Assembly: GCF_003026105.1 (NCBI RefSeq)
Contig: NZ_PYNW01000004.1
Coordinates: 62,001 to 126,000 of the forward strand
Length of the DNA stretch: 64,000 nucleotides
DNA from: Photobacterium sp. GB-56
GTDB taxonomy: Bacteria; Pseudomonadota; Gammaproteobacteria; Enterobacterales; Vibrionaceae
Direction: 5' to 3'
Below, in pieces: positions 18,423-27,973 of the stretch. The first letter of the stretch is position 1; every line of letters begins with the position of its first letter. A program made the position numbers and the translations under genes. Below the pieces are notes generated by a model that did not search any database, had not been told where the DNA came from, and worked only from the letters and a program-made list of their open reading frames with translations.

Positions 18423-19508
18423 TTAGGTGCCTAGAATTTGCAATGGCAAGCTCAGCAAGGTATCGCCCATGCTTGCAAAGTACCAAATAATTGCCATTAG
18501 TGAGGAAACCAGACCGACATACCATACAAAAGAGAAAATCTGTCCATAGCGATCAAGTGGTAGCAAATGACTATGATGACGCTGCTTCCACTCAAAAATA
18601 ATTTCAATACAGCCCATGATAAGTAAAAAACCAAAGAGGGTTAATCCTAGTTTATAGCTGAGAATGACACCACCAATAGCCGCGCCGGCACATAGAATAA
18701 TGCCAAGCTTACTGTTCATAGAAAAGCTGATACTTTTCAGTACATGTCCACCATCTAACGGTAAAATAGGCAGTAGATTGAATAAATTCAGTAAAGCATT
18801 AAATACCGCGAGACCTGCAAAGAACATCTCGCCAGTGATCCAATAGGCAACCATACAGATCAAAGACATGATCAAACCAAAGAGTGGTCCCATAATAGAG
18901 ATAACCACATCTTGCCAGCGAGTATTTATTTTCTCATCACTTAGCGCAAGCCCACCAAGAAAAGGCACAAGATAAATACCTTTGGTTTTCATACCAAAAT
19001 ATTTCATGGCACGGACGTGACCGTATTCATGAAAAACTAAACAAGCGATAAGTGCTAAAGCAAACTGAAATGAGAAAAGCCAAGAATAGGCAGCAAGGCT
19101 GGCTGACGCTAATACCACTTTGATCAGCTTGGCACTTTTTAATGCCTTCATACCGAGCGAGACTAGACCAATTATGCTGAATCTTCTTTCAGCAACAATT
19201 GGTGTATGAGGCGTTTGGCGCTCTATGTCTTTTTCGTTACGCTCACCCTGCGCGATAACTTGGTTATTCACTTGCGCTTGGTAACTGATCAAAAAAGGTT
19301 GCCATGAAAGATTACCTGATAGCTGGCATTCAATGGTTTCATCGCCATTTTGAAGCGCAAATTGGTGATGAAAATTGTTATTATCTGATGCTGAAGCATC
19401 TTTTTGTGAAACTAGCGTGTTGTCCCAGAACAACTGTTGCCAGCCTGCAAGTGAACCTTCTAAACGAAGCGGTTTACCTAAAAAGTCATCTAGTTGAAGC
19501 AGTTCCAA
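18423..19508 (-). CDS. Site-2 protease (M50) family membrane metalloprotease
   Basis: A 361-residue protein. The first 115 residues are soluble and beta-rich; the rest is membrane-embedded with about six helices. The zinc site is CLVFHEYGHVRAMKYFG (HExxH) and the third ligand lies in NLLPILPLDGGHVLKS (the usual N/LDG motif). It should cleave peptide bonds within or near the membrane, as site-2 proteases do in regulated intramembrane proteolysis; no anti-sigma partner is nearby, so its substrate is unknown. RBS AGGT precedes the ATG. Confidence 0.86.
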   Translation of the reverse strand: MELLQLDDFLGKPLRLEGSLAGWQQLFWDNTLVSQKDASASDNNNFHHQFALQNGDETIECQLSGNLSWQPFLISYQAQVNNQVIAQGERNEKDIERQTPHTPIVAERRFSIIGLVSLGMKALKSAKLIKVVLASASLAAYSWLFSFQFALALIACLVFHEYGHVRAMKYFGMKTKGIYLVPFLGGLALSDEKINTRWQDVVISIMGPLFGLIMSLICMVAYWITGEMFFAGLAVFNALLNLFNLLPILPLDGGHVLKSISFSMNSKLGIILCAGAAIGGVILSYKLGLTLFGFLLIMGCIEIIFEWKQRHHSHLLPLDRYGQIFSFVWYVGLVSSLMAIIWYFASMGDTLLSLPLQILGT

Positions 19509-19587
19509 TGCGTTACCTGTCTATCTAAGGTGAGTGAGAAAATTATACGGAAAAAAGCACAATGTTATAGCGTAAATGTGTAACGAG

Positions 19588-19881
19588 TTATGGATAATCT
19601 AGTGCTACTTTTATCTGTTCAATATTCTGGTTAAGCCAGTCTTTATTAATCGCTCCCCATTGTTCAATGCTGTAATGGCCTGTTTGATGTCGCTCACCCT
19701 TGGTTTGGGTAAATTGACAAATAATATCAAGTTCAATCAAGCTCTTGATAGTATCTTGTGCAGTACGGCGAGGCATACCTGAAAAGGCAATAATTTTAGG
19801 GACATTATTAATGCCATTTTCGATTAAATAAGCGATATAAAGACGACGATAAAAACTCGATTTTGTTTTGCTTAATTCCAT
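19588..19881 (-). CDS. Small winged-helix DNA-binding protein (putative)
   Basis: A 97-residue protein. Residues about 12-60 (YLIENGINNVPKIIAFSG, PRRTAQDTIKSLIELDI) have the pattern of a winged helix-turn-helix, with the recognition helix around RRTAQDTIKSL. A C-terminal segment HYSIEQWGAINKDWL resembles that of small conserved gammaproteobacterial HTH proteins. It is likely a transcription regulator of unknown target. Monocistronic. Confidence 0.6.
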   Translation of the reverse strand: MELSKTKSSFYRRLYIAYLIENGINNVPKIIAFSGMPRRTAQDTIKSLIELDIICQFTQTKGERHQTGHYSIEQWGAINKDWLNQNIEQIKVALDYP

Positions 19882-20245
19882 ATACAGATTCCGTTGAGTT
19901 GAAAAATTACCCTGGGGGATAAGTCAATAAACTTATGTTCTATTTTTGTAAAAATTTAAACTTATTACAAAATGAACTAATACCTTTAATTATGAGCTAA
20001 TTTTAAATAATAAACATTTATTTTTTAATTGGTTAACGAATTTTTAAATAAAACCAACTTACAATAATGATTCTTTTAGTACGATGTTATGAGTAAATAT
20101 TGAGATGTATATCAAATGAATTAGGGGAAATAATTTATTTACAATATTTTACTACCTCATTAGTTGTTAACCGCTTATTATGTCCGTCTACATGATTATG
20201 CGTTCTGTTGTCTTTTTGCACGATAGGAGGCAGAAGGCTATAAAT
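19882..20245. other. Intergenic region upstream of the acyltransferase pair
   Basis: Very AT-rich, about 360 bp, holding divergent promoters. An upstream in-frame ATG at 20180 would add 22 residues to the acyltransferase, but RBS position and paralogue alignment favour the start at 20246. Nothing else is recognised. Confidence 0.45.
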
Positions 20246-21172
20246 ATGACAAAAAATAACACTCCAAAATTTACCCTATCTCTTCTTCATCCCCGTTATT
20301 GGGGGACGCTTATTCTCGTTGGCGTAATGTATCTGCTGAGTTGTCTTCCGTACTCATGGCAATTAATGATGGGTAAAAACATCGGTCGCCTAGCGATTAA
20401 ATTGATGAAAAAACGTCGCCGTACAATTGAGCGTAATTTAGAGCTATGTTTTCCTACGATGCTGGAAGAAGACAAACAACGTTTAATTGCAGAAAATATC
20501 GATAATACAGGTATGGGCCTGTTTGAAACTGGCATGGCATGGTTTTGGTCTGATGAACGCGTGAATCGCCATGTGACAATTGTGGGTCTTGAACAAATGG
20601 AACAACTTGCCAAAGAAGGCAAAGGCGCATTAATGGTTGCTGTGCATTCAATGAATCTTGAATTAGGTGCGCGTGCGTTTGGCATTAAAATGTCAGGTAT
20701 GGGGGTTTATCGTCCTAATAGTAACCCTTGTTTTGATTACTTTCAGTATTTAGGTCGTTCACGCTCAAACCGTACTTTGATTGATCGTAAAGACGTAAAA
20801 TCAATGTTGCAGGCATTAAAAACGGGTGAGCGAGTATGGTATGCACCCGATCATGATTATGGTCGTCGTCGTTCAACATTTGCGCCATTATTTGCAGTAG
20901 AGCAAGCGTGTACAACAACAGGTACAAGTTTGTTAGTTGATAATACTGATTGCGTTATCGTACCCTTTACTATGGTAAGAGACGATAAAGGGCATTACAC
21001 ACTAACCTTACGTAAAGCGGTTGAAGGGTTTCCGAAAAAAGATCCTGATGCAGCTGCAGCCTTCATCAATAAAATTGTTGAAGAATCAATTATGGCTGCG
21101 CCTAGCCAATATATGTGGCTACATCGTCGCTTTAAAACTCGCCCAGAAGGGCAAGAATGCTTGTATAAATAA
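20246..21172 (+). CDS. Lipid A biosynthesis late acyltransferase (LpxL/LpxM family), copy 1
   Basis: A 308-residue inner-membrane acyltransferase with an N-terminal transmembrane helix (about residues 20-40) and the HX4E catalytic motif in VAVHSMNLELGARAFG. Other family segments are MGVYRPNSNPCFDYFQYLGRSR, APDHDYG and PSQYMWLHRRFKTRPEG. It transfers an acyl chain from acyl-ACP to Kdo2-lipid IVA or its mono-acylated product. I chose the ATG at 20246 because AAGG lies about 8 bp before it and because the paralogue starts at the same place. It is followed by a close paralogue. Confidence 0.9.
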   Translation: MTKNNTPKFTLSLLHPRYWGTLILVGVMYLLSCLPYSWQLMMGKNIGRLAIKLMKKRRRTIERNLELCFPTMLEEDKQRLIAENIDNTGMGLFETGMAWFWSDERVNRHVTIVGLEQMEQLAKEGKGALMVAVHSMNLELGARAFGIKMSGMGVYRPNSNPCFDYFQYLGRSRSNRTLIDRKDVKSMLQALKTGERVWYAPDHDYGRRRSTFAPLFAVEQACTTTGTSLLVDNTDCVIVPFTMVRDDKGHYTLTLRKAVEGFPKKDPDAAAAFINKIVEESIMAAPSQYMWLHRRFKTRPEGQECLYK

Positions 21173-21200
21173 CCTAAGCTATCTGATTAATACTTTGAAG

Positions 21201-21226
21201 CCTGCAAATATTGCAGGTTTTTTATT
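21201..21226 (+). terminator. Terminator between the two acyltransferase genes
   Basis: CCTGCAA, loop TA, TTGCAGG followed by a T-rich run, so the two paralogues are probably separate transcription units. Confidence 0.8.
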
Positions 21227-21399
21227 TTTCAAAATCTTAACGCAAGCTGTCTATTTGCGATGATGATCACACTTGAGCTTGCAACTATTCCACAACTCAA
21301 CATAAAATACTGTTACTAACTGCTTAGAAATACTATCAATATAATTAGAAATTTATACTTCACTAAGCAGACATACATTGTAACGGGATTATCGTCGCT

Positions 21400-22332
21400 A
21401 TGAGAAAGTTCACAGCTCCAACGTTTACTTCATCTTTTTTACATCCTAGATATTGGCCTGTTCTGATATCTATGGCAGTGATGTATTTAATTAGTTGGTT
21501 GCCTTATTTTATACAATTTCGCTTAGGTCAAAATGTTGGACGTTTAGTAATGCATTTTATGCGTGACCGACGTAAAACGATTGAGCGTAATTTAGAGTTG
21601 TGCTTTCCAGATATGGATATTAATGAGCGTAATAAGCTTATTAAACAAAATATCGATAATACTGGCCTAGCGTTATTTGAAACCAGTATGGCATGGTTTT
21701 GGCCTGACTTACGGGTTGAGCGCCACGTTAAGGTTGAAGGTTTAGAGCATGTTTATAAGCTGCAAGAACAAGGAAAAGGGATCTTGTTAATTGCTGTTCA
21801 TTCACTGAACCTTGAATTAGGTGCGCGTGCTTTTGGTTTACATACGCCAGGTGTCGGCGTATATCGTCCTAATAACAATCCATGTTTTGATTTCTTTCAA
21901 TTTAAAGGGCGTGTCCGTTCAAATAAACATATGCGTGATCGTAAAGATTTAAAAGGCATGTTTCAGGATTTAAGACAGGGTGAAATGCTGTGGTATGCAC
22001 CCGATCATGATTATGGTCGTGGCCGAAATTCCACATTCGCACCTTTATTTGCGGTAGAGCAAGCGTGTACAACGACAGGTACCAGTTTATTGATTGATAA
22101 TACTGATGCGGTGCCATTACCTTTTGCGATGATCCGTGATACTGATAGTGGTCAATATACGTTGAAAATATTTCCACCGTTGGAAGGATTTCCACACAAC
22201 GACCCAGATGCCGCTGCAGCTTATATTAATAAAGCGGTAGAGCACTCTATTTTGGCGGCACCTTCGCAATATATGTGGTTACATCACCGCTTTAAAACCC
22301 GCCCAGAGGGTGAACCATGTTTATATAAGTAG
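21400..22332 (+). CDS. Lipid A biosynthesis late acyltransferase (LpxL/LpxM family), copy 2
   Basis: A 310-residue paralogue of the preceding gene, similar along the whole length. The same motifs are present: IAVHSLNLELGARAFG (HX4E), VGVYRPNNNPCFDFFQFKGRVRS, APDHDYGRG and PSQYMWLHHRFKTRPEG. The tandem arrangement shows a gene duplication; the two enzymes could add the two secondary acyl chains or use different acyl-ACPs. The upstream RBS is weak. It has its own terminator. Confidence 0.9.
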   Translation: MRKFTAPTFTSSFLHPRYWPVLISMAVMYLISWLPYFIQFRLGQNVGRLVMHFMRDRRKTIERNLELCFPDMDINERNKLIKQNIDNTGLALFETSMAWFWPDLRVERHVKVEGLEHVYKLQEQGKGILLIAVHSLNLELGARAFGLHTPGVGVYRPNNNPCFDFFQFKGRVRSNKHMRDRKDLKGMFQDLRQGEMLWYAPDHDYGRGRNSTFAPLFAVEQACTTTGTSLLIDNTDAVPLPFAMIRDTDSGQYTLKIFPPLEGFPHNDPDAAAAYINKAVEHSILAAPSQYMWLHHRFKTRPEGEPCLYK

Positions 22333-22372
22333 TTAGACAAAGATAGCGAATATATAAAGAGAGAATAGAAAT

Positions 22373-22400
22373 GCCGAAGGTTATTATCTTCGGCTTTTTT
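22373..22400 (+). terminator. Terminator after acyltransferase copy 2
   Basis: GCCGAAG, loop GTTATTAT, CTTCGGC followed by six T. Confidence 0.87.
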
Positions 22401-22434
22401 ATATCTAACCTAATATTTTCTATCAGGGAAAATA

Positions 22435-23181
22435 TTAAAAGTCGTAAGTAATACTGACCGTACTGTATATCTCATCGTTACTTTTATCACTTGCTACTTC
22501 TGTATTGTAGATATATTGGGTATCTAACATGAGTGCAATATGATCAATTAATCGGTTCTTTACAAAGGCTTTTACATCATAGGTTGTATTTGAACGACCA
22601 TAGTCAATATTACTTTCAAGCCCAGCAGAAAAAGTCGGAGTGAACTGTTTTTTTGCACGCAAGAATACATTGGCAATCATGTTTTTTTCAGTTTGATTTG
22701 GATAATCGGGATCATTTTTTTGGCGACGACTATGACGATAACCCGGACCACCACCAACCGTTAGTTTTGTTGTTTTGGTGTTATAAAATTTGTAGCCTAA
22801 ACCGGTCGAGACAATATATTCACTGTGGTATGTGCCAAATTGATCGTGGTTATAGGTATTACTTAAATAAGTAAAAGAATGAGGCCCGATAGCATATTCA
22901 TTTTTTAGTGCTATTTGGTATTTATTAACACCATCTTCTTCTTTAGTGCTATCGGTATAAAAAGAGCTTAATGATAATTTATTCGACCAATTATTTTTAT
23001 CGTAATTAAAATCAGTACCGGAATTTAACGACATAGAAGTGTTGGTCGTTTTTGAATAGATAAAGCCCAGCTTTGCTGAACCATCAAAGGCTGGGGTACT
23101 TTGTGCTGTATTGGATGACGTTGTTGCGAAAGCCATCTGACACAAAAGGGGGGAAAGTAGCAATATAGAGTATCGTTTCAT
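22435..23181 (-). CDS. DUF481 family outer-membrane beta-barrel protein
   Basis: A 248-residue protein with a signal peptide (MKRYSILLLSPLLCQMAFA). The rest alternates polar and hydrophobic residues in about 12 beta strands, with an N-terminal segment DGSAKLGFIYSKTTNTSMSLNSG and aromatic-rich strands typical of DUF481 (YdiY-like) proteins; it ends in Phe as outer-membrane proteins do. I chose the ATG at 23181, which starts the signal peptide, over an upstream TTG. Function unknown. Confidence 0.8.
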   Translation of the reverse strand: MKRYSILLLSPLLCQMAFATTSSNTAQSTPAFDGSAKLGFIYSKTTNTSMSLNSGTDFNYDKNNWSNKLSLSSFYTDSTKEEDGVNKYQIALKNEYAIGPHSFTYLSNTYNHDQFGTYHSEYIVSTGLGYKFYNTKTTKLTVGGGPGYRHSRRQKNDPDYPNQTEKNMIANVFLRAKKQFTPTFSAGLESNIDYGRSNTTYDVKAFVKNRLIDHIALMLDTQYIYNTEVASDKSNDEIYSTVSITYDF

Positions 23182-23295
23182 TGTCTCGCAGCCAAAAATA
23201 AATGTCGCGGACAATGTAGGTGATGAAGGTTAATGTGCTGTCAGAACTGTGTGATAGCTATGTGTGAAATATCAGTCGTATGATTATCAGTGTCG

Positions 23296-23922
23296 CTATC
23301 TATTCTTTAAGTAATTAACTAATCGTTGGTTAGCGTTATAAAGTAGTTTGAATTTCTCACTATCACCATTTTCACGATCAGGGTGCCATTGTAATGCTAA
23401 ACGACGCCACTGTTTTCTGACTTCCGCTAGTGATGCTGTATTGGATAAAGAAAATAAATCAAAATCATCATCAATGGATGTCGTGGTAATATTAATTGGC
23501 TGGTTATTAATATGTTGCTGGTATCGTCGCCAAAAAGAGCTCAGTAGTTGCTCTATCGCATCGCCATTAGCATGATAGTTCTTCCAGTCTAAATAATACT
23601 CCCGTAGCGGATCTTCTTGTTCTATATGATGGGTCTGATAAACAATATTAAGCAGTTGAATATCCATTGCTTGAACTTGTAGCCACTGTTTTGGAAACAA
23701 TAAAATCTGCAGTTGGTAGAGTGCATTCATTAATAAGAAATTACGTTTGAAGAGATCCTTATTGCTGTCACTATCAAGCGTATCTAACATTTCTTTTTCA
23801 CGTAATGCTTGGCTAAGGGTGTGGATCATCCAGTTTTTTGGTTGGTGTTGCAGTAAGGACAGGATCGGCCAAATAAGCGGGTTCTCGTGTTCGAGTTGAA
23901 AATCAATTGGCTGATTAGTCAT
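23296..23922 (-). CDS. DnaJ-related protein with C-terminal J domain
   Basis: A 208-residue protein. Residues 1 to about 145 form the helical N-terminal domain of DnaJ-related proteins; residues about 155-208 are a short J domain with WHPDREN (HPD motif) and a final helix FKLLYNANQRLVNYLKNR. It should stimulate an Hsp70 ATPase; which one is unknown, though two unusual Hsp70 genes lie about 6 kb away. RBS GGGAAG is close to the ATG. Monocistronic. Confidence 0.8.
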   Translation of the reverse strand: MTNQPIDFQLEHENPLIWPILSLLQHQPKNWMIHTLSQALREKEMLDTLDSDSNKDLFKRNFLLMNALYQLQILLFPKQWLQVQAMDIQLLNIVYQTHHIEQEDPLREYYLDWKNYHANGDAIEQLLSSFWRRYQQHINNQPINITTTSIDDDFDLFSLSNTASLAEVRKQWRRLALQWHPDRENGDSEKFKLLYNANQRLVNYLKNR

Positions 23923-24017
23923 TGGCTTCCCAATATTTAAGTCATAAAAAATGGCATACGTTATGATTAATGTAGCAAATTTTTAACAATATTGAGAGTG
24001 GTAAGAGTTAAAAATAA

Positions 24018-24044
24018 AAAAGGCTAGCACTAAGCTAGCCTTTT
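24018..24044. terminator. Terminator after the SdaC-type transporter
   Basis: AAAAGGCTAGC, loop ACTAA, GCTAGCCTTTT: a perfect stem placed after the leftward transporter gene and before the DnaJ-related gene. Confidence 0.87.
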
Positions 24045-24061
24045 AACTCATTGTTTATACA

Positions 24062-25351
24062 TTATATAAATAATGAGTAGAAGATTGCAGAGATAGAAAC
24101 AAGGCCGATAACCGTCACAAATACATTGCTGATTGCGCCTGAGTATTTCTTCATGGATGGTACTTTTTTGATTGCGTACATTGGCATAATAAAAAGCAAC
24201 ATCGCAATAATAGGGCCACCTAAGCTCTCAATCATACCGAGAATACTTGGGTTTAGTGTCGCTACAGCCCATGTTGTTACTAGCATAAAGATTGCTGTAA
24301 AGCGGTTTAGTACTTTTTTTGAGATCTCTTTATTCTTATCACGAGTAACTTTGATTACTAAACCATTTAGGCCTTCACTGGCGCCTAAGTAGTGGCCAAG
24401 GAAAGACTTAGTAATTGCAATAATTGCTACAATCGGCGCAACGTAAGCAATGATCGGTGTATCAAAGTGGTTCGCTAAGTAAGTTAGAATCGATACGTTA
24501 TTTGCTTTAGCTTCTGCTAGATTTTCAGGTGATAAGCTTAATACGCAGCTGAAAACGAAGAACATTACGGTTAATACCATCATAATGTGTGCACGGGCTA
24601 GAATACGTGAACTTTGACGCTCTGCGTTTTCGCCGTATTCTTTTTGCTTAGCTACAGCAAATGATGAGATAACAGGTGAGTGGTTAAACGAAAAAACCAT
24701 TACCGGTAAGATTAACCATACAGCAAGCATTACTGAGTTTAAGCCACCGTCTGCTGGGATGATGTTATGGAAGATAGAGTCATTCCAGTACGGTACAAGA
24801 AACAGTGCCAACATTAATAATACAGCAACGAATGGGAATACTAAGATACTCATCGCTTTAACAATTAACTGCTCACCTAAACGAACAATTGCCATTAAAC
24901 CAAGGATCAATACTAACGCTAAAATTGCACGTGCTGGTGGCTCGATACCTAACTGGTTAAGCATAAAGCTTTCAACAGTATTTGTTAGTGCAACACTATA
25001 AACTAATAGAATGGGGTAGATAGCAAAGAAATAAAGTAATGTGATCACTTTGCCCATGCCCTTACCAAAATGCTCTTCAACAACTTCTGTAATATCAGCA
25101 CCCGGATTCGAACTTGATAACACAAAACGTGTCATCGCACGGTGGGCAAAGAATGTCATTGGAAATGCAAGAGCGGCCATTACAAGTAATGGAATTAAAC
25201 CGCCAACACCCGCATTAATGGGTAAAAATAGAGTACCTGCACCCACGGCGGTACCGTATAGGCCAAGCATCCATAATGTATCACTTTTGCTCCACCCTAA
25301 TTTTTTGTTTTGTGCAGAAGTCGTCGCCGTTAAATTTTGTGCGGTGTCCAT
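24062..25351 (-). CDS. Serine/threonine transporter, SdaC (HAAAP/STP) family
   Basis: A 429-residue carrier with about 11 transmembrane helices. The N-terminal part WSKSDTLWMLGLYGTAVGAGTLFLPINAG and the segment SSNPGADITEVVEEHFGKGMGK are typical of the SdaC-type hydroxy/aromatic amino acid permeases. It most likely imports serine with H+ or Na+; the exact amino acid cannot be read from sequence. AAAGGAG directly abuts an upstream ATG, so the second ATG (25351, 9 bp spacing) is the better start. A strong promoter candidate lies about 265 bp upstream. Confidence 0.88.
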   Translation of the reverse strand: MDTAQNLTATTSAQNKKLGWSKSDTLWMLGLYGTAVGAGTLFLPINAGVGGLIPLLVMAALAFPMTFFAHRAMTRFVLSSSNPGADITEVVEEHFGKGMGKVITLLYFFAIYPILLVYSVALTNTVESFMLNQLGIEPPARAILALVLILGLMAIVRLGEQLIVKAMSILVFPFVAVLLMLALFLVPYWNDSIFHNIIPADGGLNSVMLAVWLILPVMVFSFNHSPVISSFAVAKQKEYGENAERQSSRILARAHIMMVLTVMFFVFSCVLSLSPENLAEAKANNVSILTYLANHFDTPIIAYVAPIVAIIAITKSFLGHYLGASEGLNGLVIKVTRDKNKEISKKVLNRFTAIFMLVTTWAVATLNPSILGMIESLGGPIIAMLLFIMPMYAIKKVPSMKKYSGAISNVFVTVIGLVSISAIFYSLFI

Positions 25352-25635
25352 AATGGACATCTCCTTTATAAGTATTATGTTTAACTTTCAAAGGGCTGAG
25401 TTATTCTGATCTTCCTTGGTCGCATACGCGAAGAGCAACAGATAAAGCTTCAAAAAATAAGAAGTAGTGAACGTGCGATTTGATGGTGAAATATAGGATA
25501 TATACTCTATATTCAGTGACGGGTCCGTTGTCGATCTTGTGTTTCCATACTTACATCAAGCAAGTTATAAACAATGTCTGCTGTGATTCTCTCTTATAAT
25601 AACCTTGTAAATAGTCCCCTTATCGAAGAGCGCGC

Positions 25636-25665
25636 ATTATAGGGGAAAAAACTTGGGTTCAACAA
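25636..25665 (-). promoter_or_regulatory. Sigma-70 promoter candidate for the SdaC-type transporter
   Basis: On the - strand: TTGTTG (25665-25660), an 18-bp spacer, then a perfect TATAAT (25641-25636) followed by a GC-rich discriminator GCGCGC. The GC-rich discriminator is typical of stringently controlled (growth-rate dependent) promoters. The predicted leader before the transporter gene is about 265 nt and holds no ORF I would call. Confidence 0.5.
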
Positions 25666-25897
25666 ATTTTGCAGAGAAAAAATTTACGTTTGCTTAAAAA
25701 GCATGCAAGTGCGTTAACGTTATATTAATAACATTATTATGTAGTGATAATGGTAGGGGTTTTATGTCATAAAAGTGTATATATTGGATAAAATATGCAA
25801 TTTGTATGATTAAAATGACTTTTAAACTATATTTTTGAATAATGCGTCTTGGGTATATTTTTTACAATATTATTTTAATGCATGCAAAAAAAGTTTT

Positions 25898-25929
25898 AAA
25901 AAAAGGAAGGCAAAGAGCCTTCCTTTTTT
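25898..25929. terminator. Terminator after yajQ
   Basis: AAAAGGAAGGC, loop AAAGA, GCCTTCCTTTT with long A and T runs on both sides; it lies just past the yajQ stop. Confidence 0.9.
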
Positions 25930-25945
25930 AACTATTTGGATAAAA

Positions 25946-26428
25946 TCAGTCGCGGAAATTATCAAACTGGAATGGTTGACCTAACTCTTGTTCACGCACC
26001 AGTGACATAGTCGCTTGTAGATCATCACGCTTCTTACCCGTTACGCGCAGTTTCTCACCTTGGATAGAAACTTGAACTTTCAGTTTAGCGTCTTTAATCG
26101 CTTTCACTAATTTCTTCGCGTTTGTGGTTTCTACGCCTTGCTTAAATTCAATATTTTGAGACGCAGTTTTACCTGAGAAAGTGACTGCTTTACGCTCAAG
26201 CGCATTAGCATCAACACCACGTTTAGCAAGGTTACTACGTAAAATTGCAACAATTTGGTCTACTTGGAATTCAGACTCAGATGTGATTTTTACGATTTCT
26301 TTATTTAATTCAATGCTTGATTCAACATTACGGAAGTCGAAACGCGTGTCTAATTCACGCTTTGAGTTGTCTACCGCATTCTTGATTTCTACGGAATCTA
26401 CTTCTGAAACAATATCAAAAGATGGCAT
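25946..26428 (-). CDS. yajQ: YajQ family nucleotide-binding protein
   Basis: A 160-residue protein that matches YajQ end to end: start [21 protein letters not shown], then the tandem ferredoxin-like halves with [15 protein letters not shown] and [28 protein letters not shown]. Members of this family bind cyclic di-GMP in some bacteria and tRNA or other nucleotides have also been proposed; the role here is not shown. RBS AAGAGG. It lies about 150 bp downstream of the DAHP synthase gene on the same strand. Confidence 0.95.
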   Translation of the reverse strand: MPSFDIVSEVDSVEIKNAVDNSKRELDTRFDFRNVESSIELNKEIVKITSESEFQVDQIVAILRSNLAKRGVDANALERKAVTFSGKTASQNIEFKQGVETTNAKKLVKAIKDAKLKVQVSIQGEKLRVTGKKRDDLQATMSLVREQELGQPFQFDNFRD

Positions 26429-26575
26429 GTTTATGGCCTCTTATCATAAGTCTAAGGGAATATTTCCCATCTACATTAACACGAATAGTATACCGTTTAT
26501 TAATGAAGGAGAAGCAATCTATGCCTCTCTTTCTATCTCGGTATTATATATCATCAAATTGTTTTTATTGATATT

Positions 26576-27634
26576 TTAGCGTTGTGCTGTTTTAACAGCA
26601 TCCGCTAGCATATCGAGCATCTTAAGCGTGTCTTTCCAATGAATACAAGGGTCAGTAATAGATTTACCGTAAACAAGTTCATCAAGTTTGTTTTCAATAA
26701 CCGCTTGATTCCCTTCTTCAATAAAGCTTTCTGCCATGATGCCCGCAATTGAATGGCTACCATTTTTCAATTGTTCACAAATTTCAGCAGCAACATCTAA
26801 TTGACGTTTATGCTGTTTTTGGCAATTACCATGACTAAAATCGACAATTAATCGCTGTGGTAATTCAAACTCGGCTAATGCCTCACATGCTGTTGCGATG
26901 TCTTCAGCGTGGTAGTTTGGCATTTTACCGCCACGTAAAATAATATGACCGTAAGGATTACCGGAAGTACGGTAAATTGTCATTTGTCCATTTTTTGCTG
27001 GTGAGCAGAAAAGGTGAGATTCACGTGTGGCGCGAATAGCATCAATCGCAATTTTGGTATTACCGTCAGTGCCGTTTTTAAAGCCAACTGGACACGACAG
27101 TGCTGACGCCATTTCACGGTGGATCTGAGATTCGGTAGTACGCGCACCAATGGCTCCCCAACTGATAAGATCAGCAAGGTATTGACCAGTGATCATATCG
27201 AGGAATTCAGTCGCAGTAGGTAAGCCTAGCGAGTTAATATCAATTAATAGTTTGCGTGCTTTTTTTAAACCAGTTGCTAAATCTAAACTGCCATCTAAAT
27301 GTGGATCAGTAACTAAACCCTTCCAGCCAACAACAGTGCGTGGCTTTTCGAAATAGGTACGCATTACGATAAACAATTGGTCTTTATATGTTTCTTGTAC
27401 AGCAACAAGGCGTTTCGCATAATCAACTGCGGCATCGGTATCATGTATAGAACATGGACCAACAATCACCAGTAAACGGGAATCTTGACCCGTTAAAATT
27501 GCTTCAATCTGTTTGCGAGAGTGGTCTACATGCGCCGCAATTTCATCAGTCATTGGTGATGTTGCTTCAATTTCAGCAGGAGTTGGCATCAAGCCTAAAC
27601 TCACGGTGCGAAGTTCATCTGTTTTCATTGGCAT
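26576..27634 (-). CDS. 3-deoxy-7-phosphoheptulonate (DAHP) synthase, class I
   Basis: A 352-residue enzyme that condenses PEP and erythrose-4-phosphate, the first step of the shikimate pathway. The AroF/G/H-type motifs are intact: VGPCSIHD (metal-binding Cys), MRTYFEKPRTVVGWKGLVTDP, GARTTESQIHREMASALSCPVGFKNGTDG, DFSHGNCQK and GIMAESFIEEG. It cannot be assigned to the Phe-, Tyr- or Trp-sensitive type by eye. I chose MPMKTDELR (27634), which has AAGGTAGG about 10 bp upstream; an in-frame ATG exists 18 codons earlier. Confidence 0.92.
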   Translation of the reverse strand: MPMKTDELRTVSLGLMPTPAEIEATSPMTDEIAAHVDHSRKQIEAILTGQDSRLLVIVGPCSIHDTDAAVDYAKRLVAVQETYKDQLFIVMRTYFEKPRTVVGWKGLVTDPHLDGSLDLATGLKKARKLLIDINSLGLPTATEFLDMITGQYLADLISWGAIGARTTESQIHREMASALSCPVGFKNGTDGNTKIAIDAIRATRESHLFCSPAKNGQMTIYRTSGNPYGHIILRGGKMPNYHAEDIATACEALAEFELPQRLIVDFSHGNCQKQHKRQLDVAAEICEQLKNGSHSIAGIMAESFIEEGNQAVIENKLDELVYGKSITDPCIHWKDTLKMLDMLADAVKTAQR

Positions 27635-27973
27635 AATATGTTTGCCTACCTTGGGGATCTCTGTAATAACACCGCTAAGATATCCCAAAAATCGATTTTA
27701 ATAAACCAAACTTGTGATATCACTTAGCTTTCTAACCATCCTATGACTACGATTGAAAACTAATGATGATTTTGTAATCAAGAAATGATCTAACTTTAAA
27801 GTTTGATTGATATGAATAAGTTATCAGTAATTAGCTTTAGTTCTTGCCTCATAATTCAACACAAAGTAAGGTCGATATACAGTAATGGTGTTTAATGTAT
27901 TTTTGAATACACAGGGTTTAGATGACGATTTATTTAAATACTCGTCTTATTAACAAGGAAGTATTGGTGTTTT

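Larger units (their letters stand above)
25352..25945. other. Leader and intergenic region upstream of the SdaC-type transporter
   Basis: Nearly 600 bp without a gene. It holds the promoter above, a long untranslated leader on the - strand (about 25352-25630), an AT-rich stretch with little structure (25666-25890) and the yajQ terminator. Confidence 0.55.
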
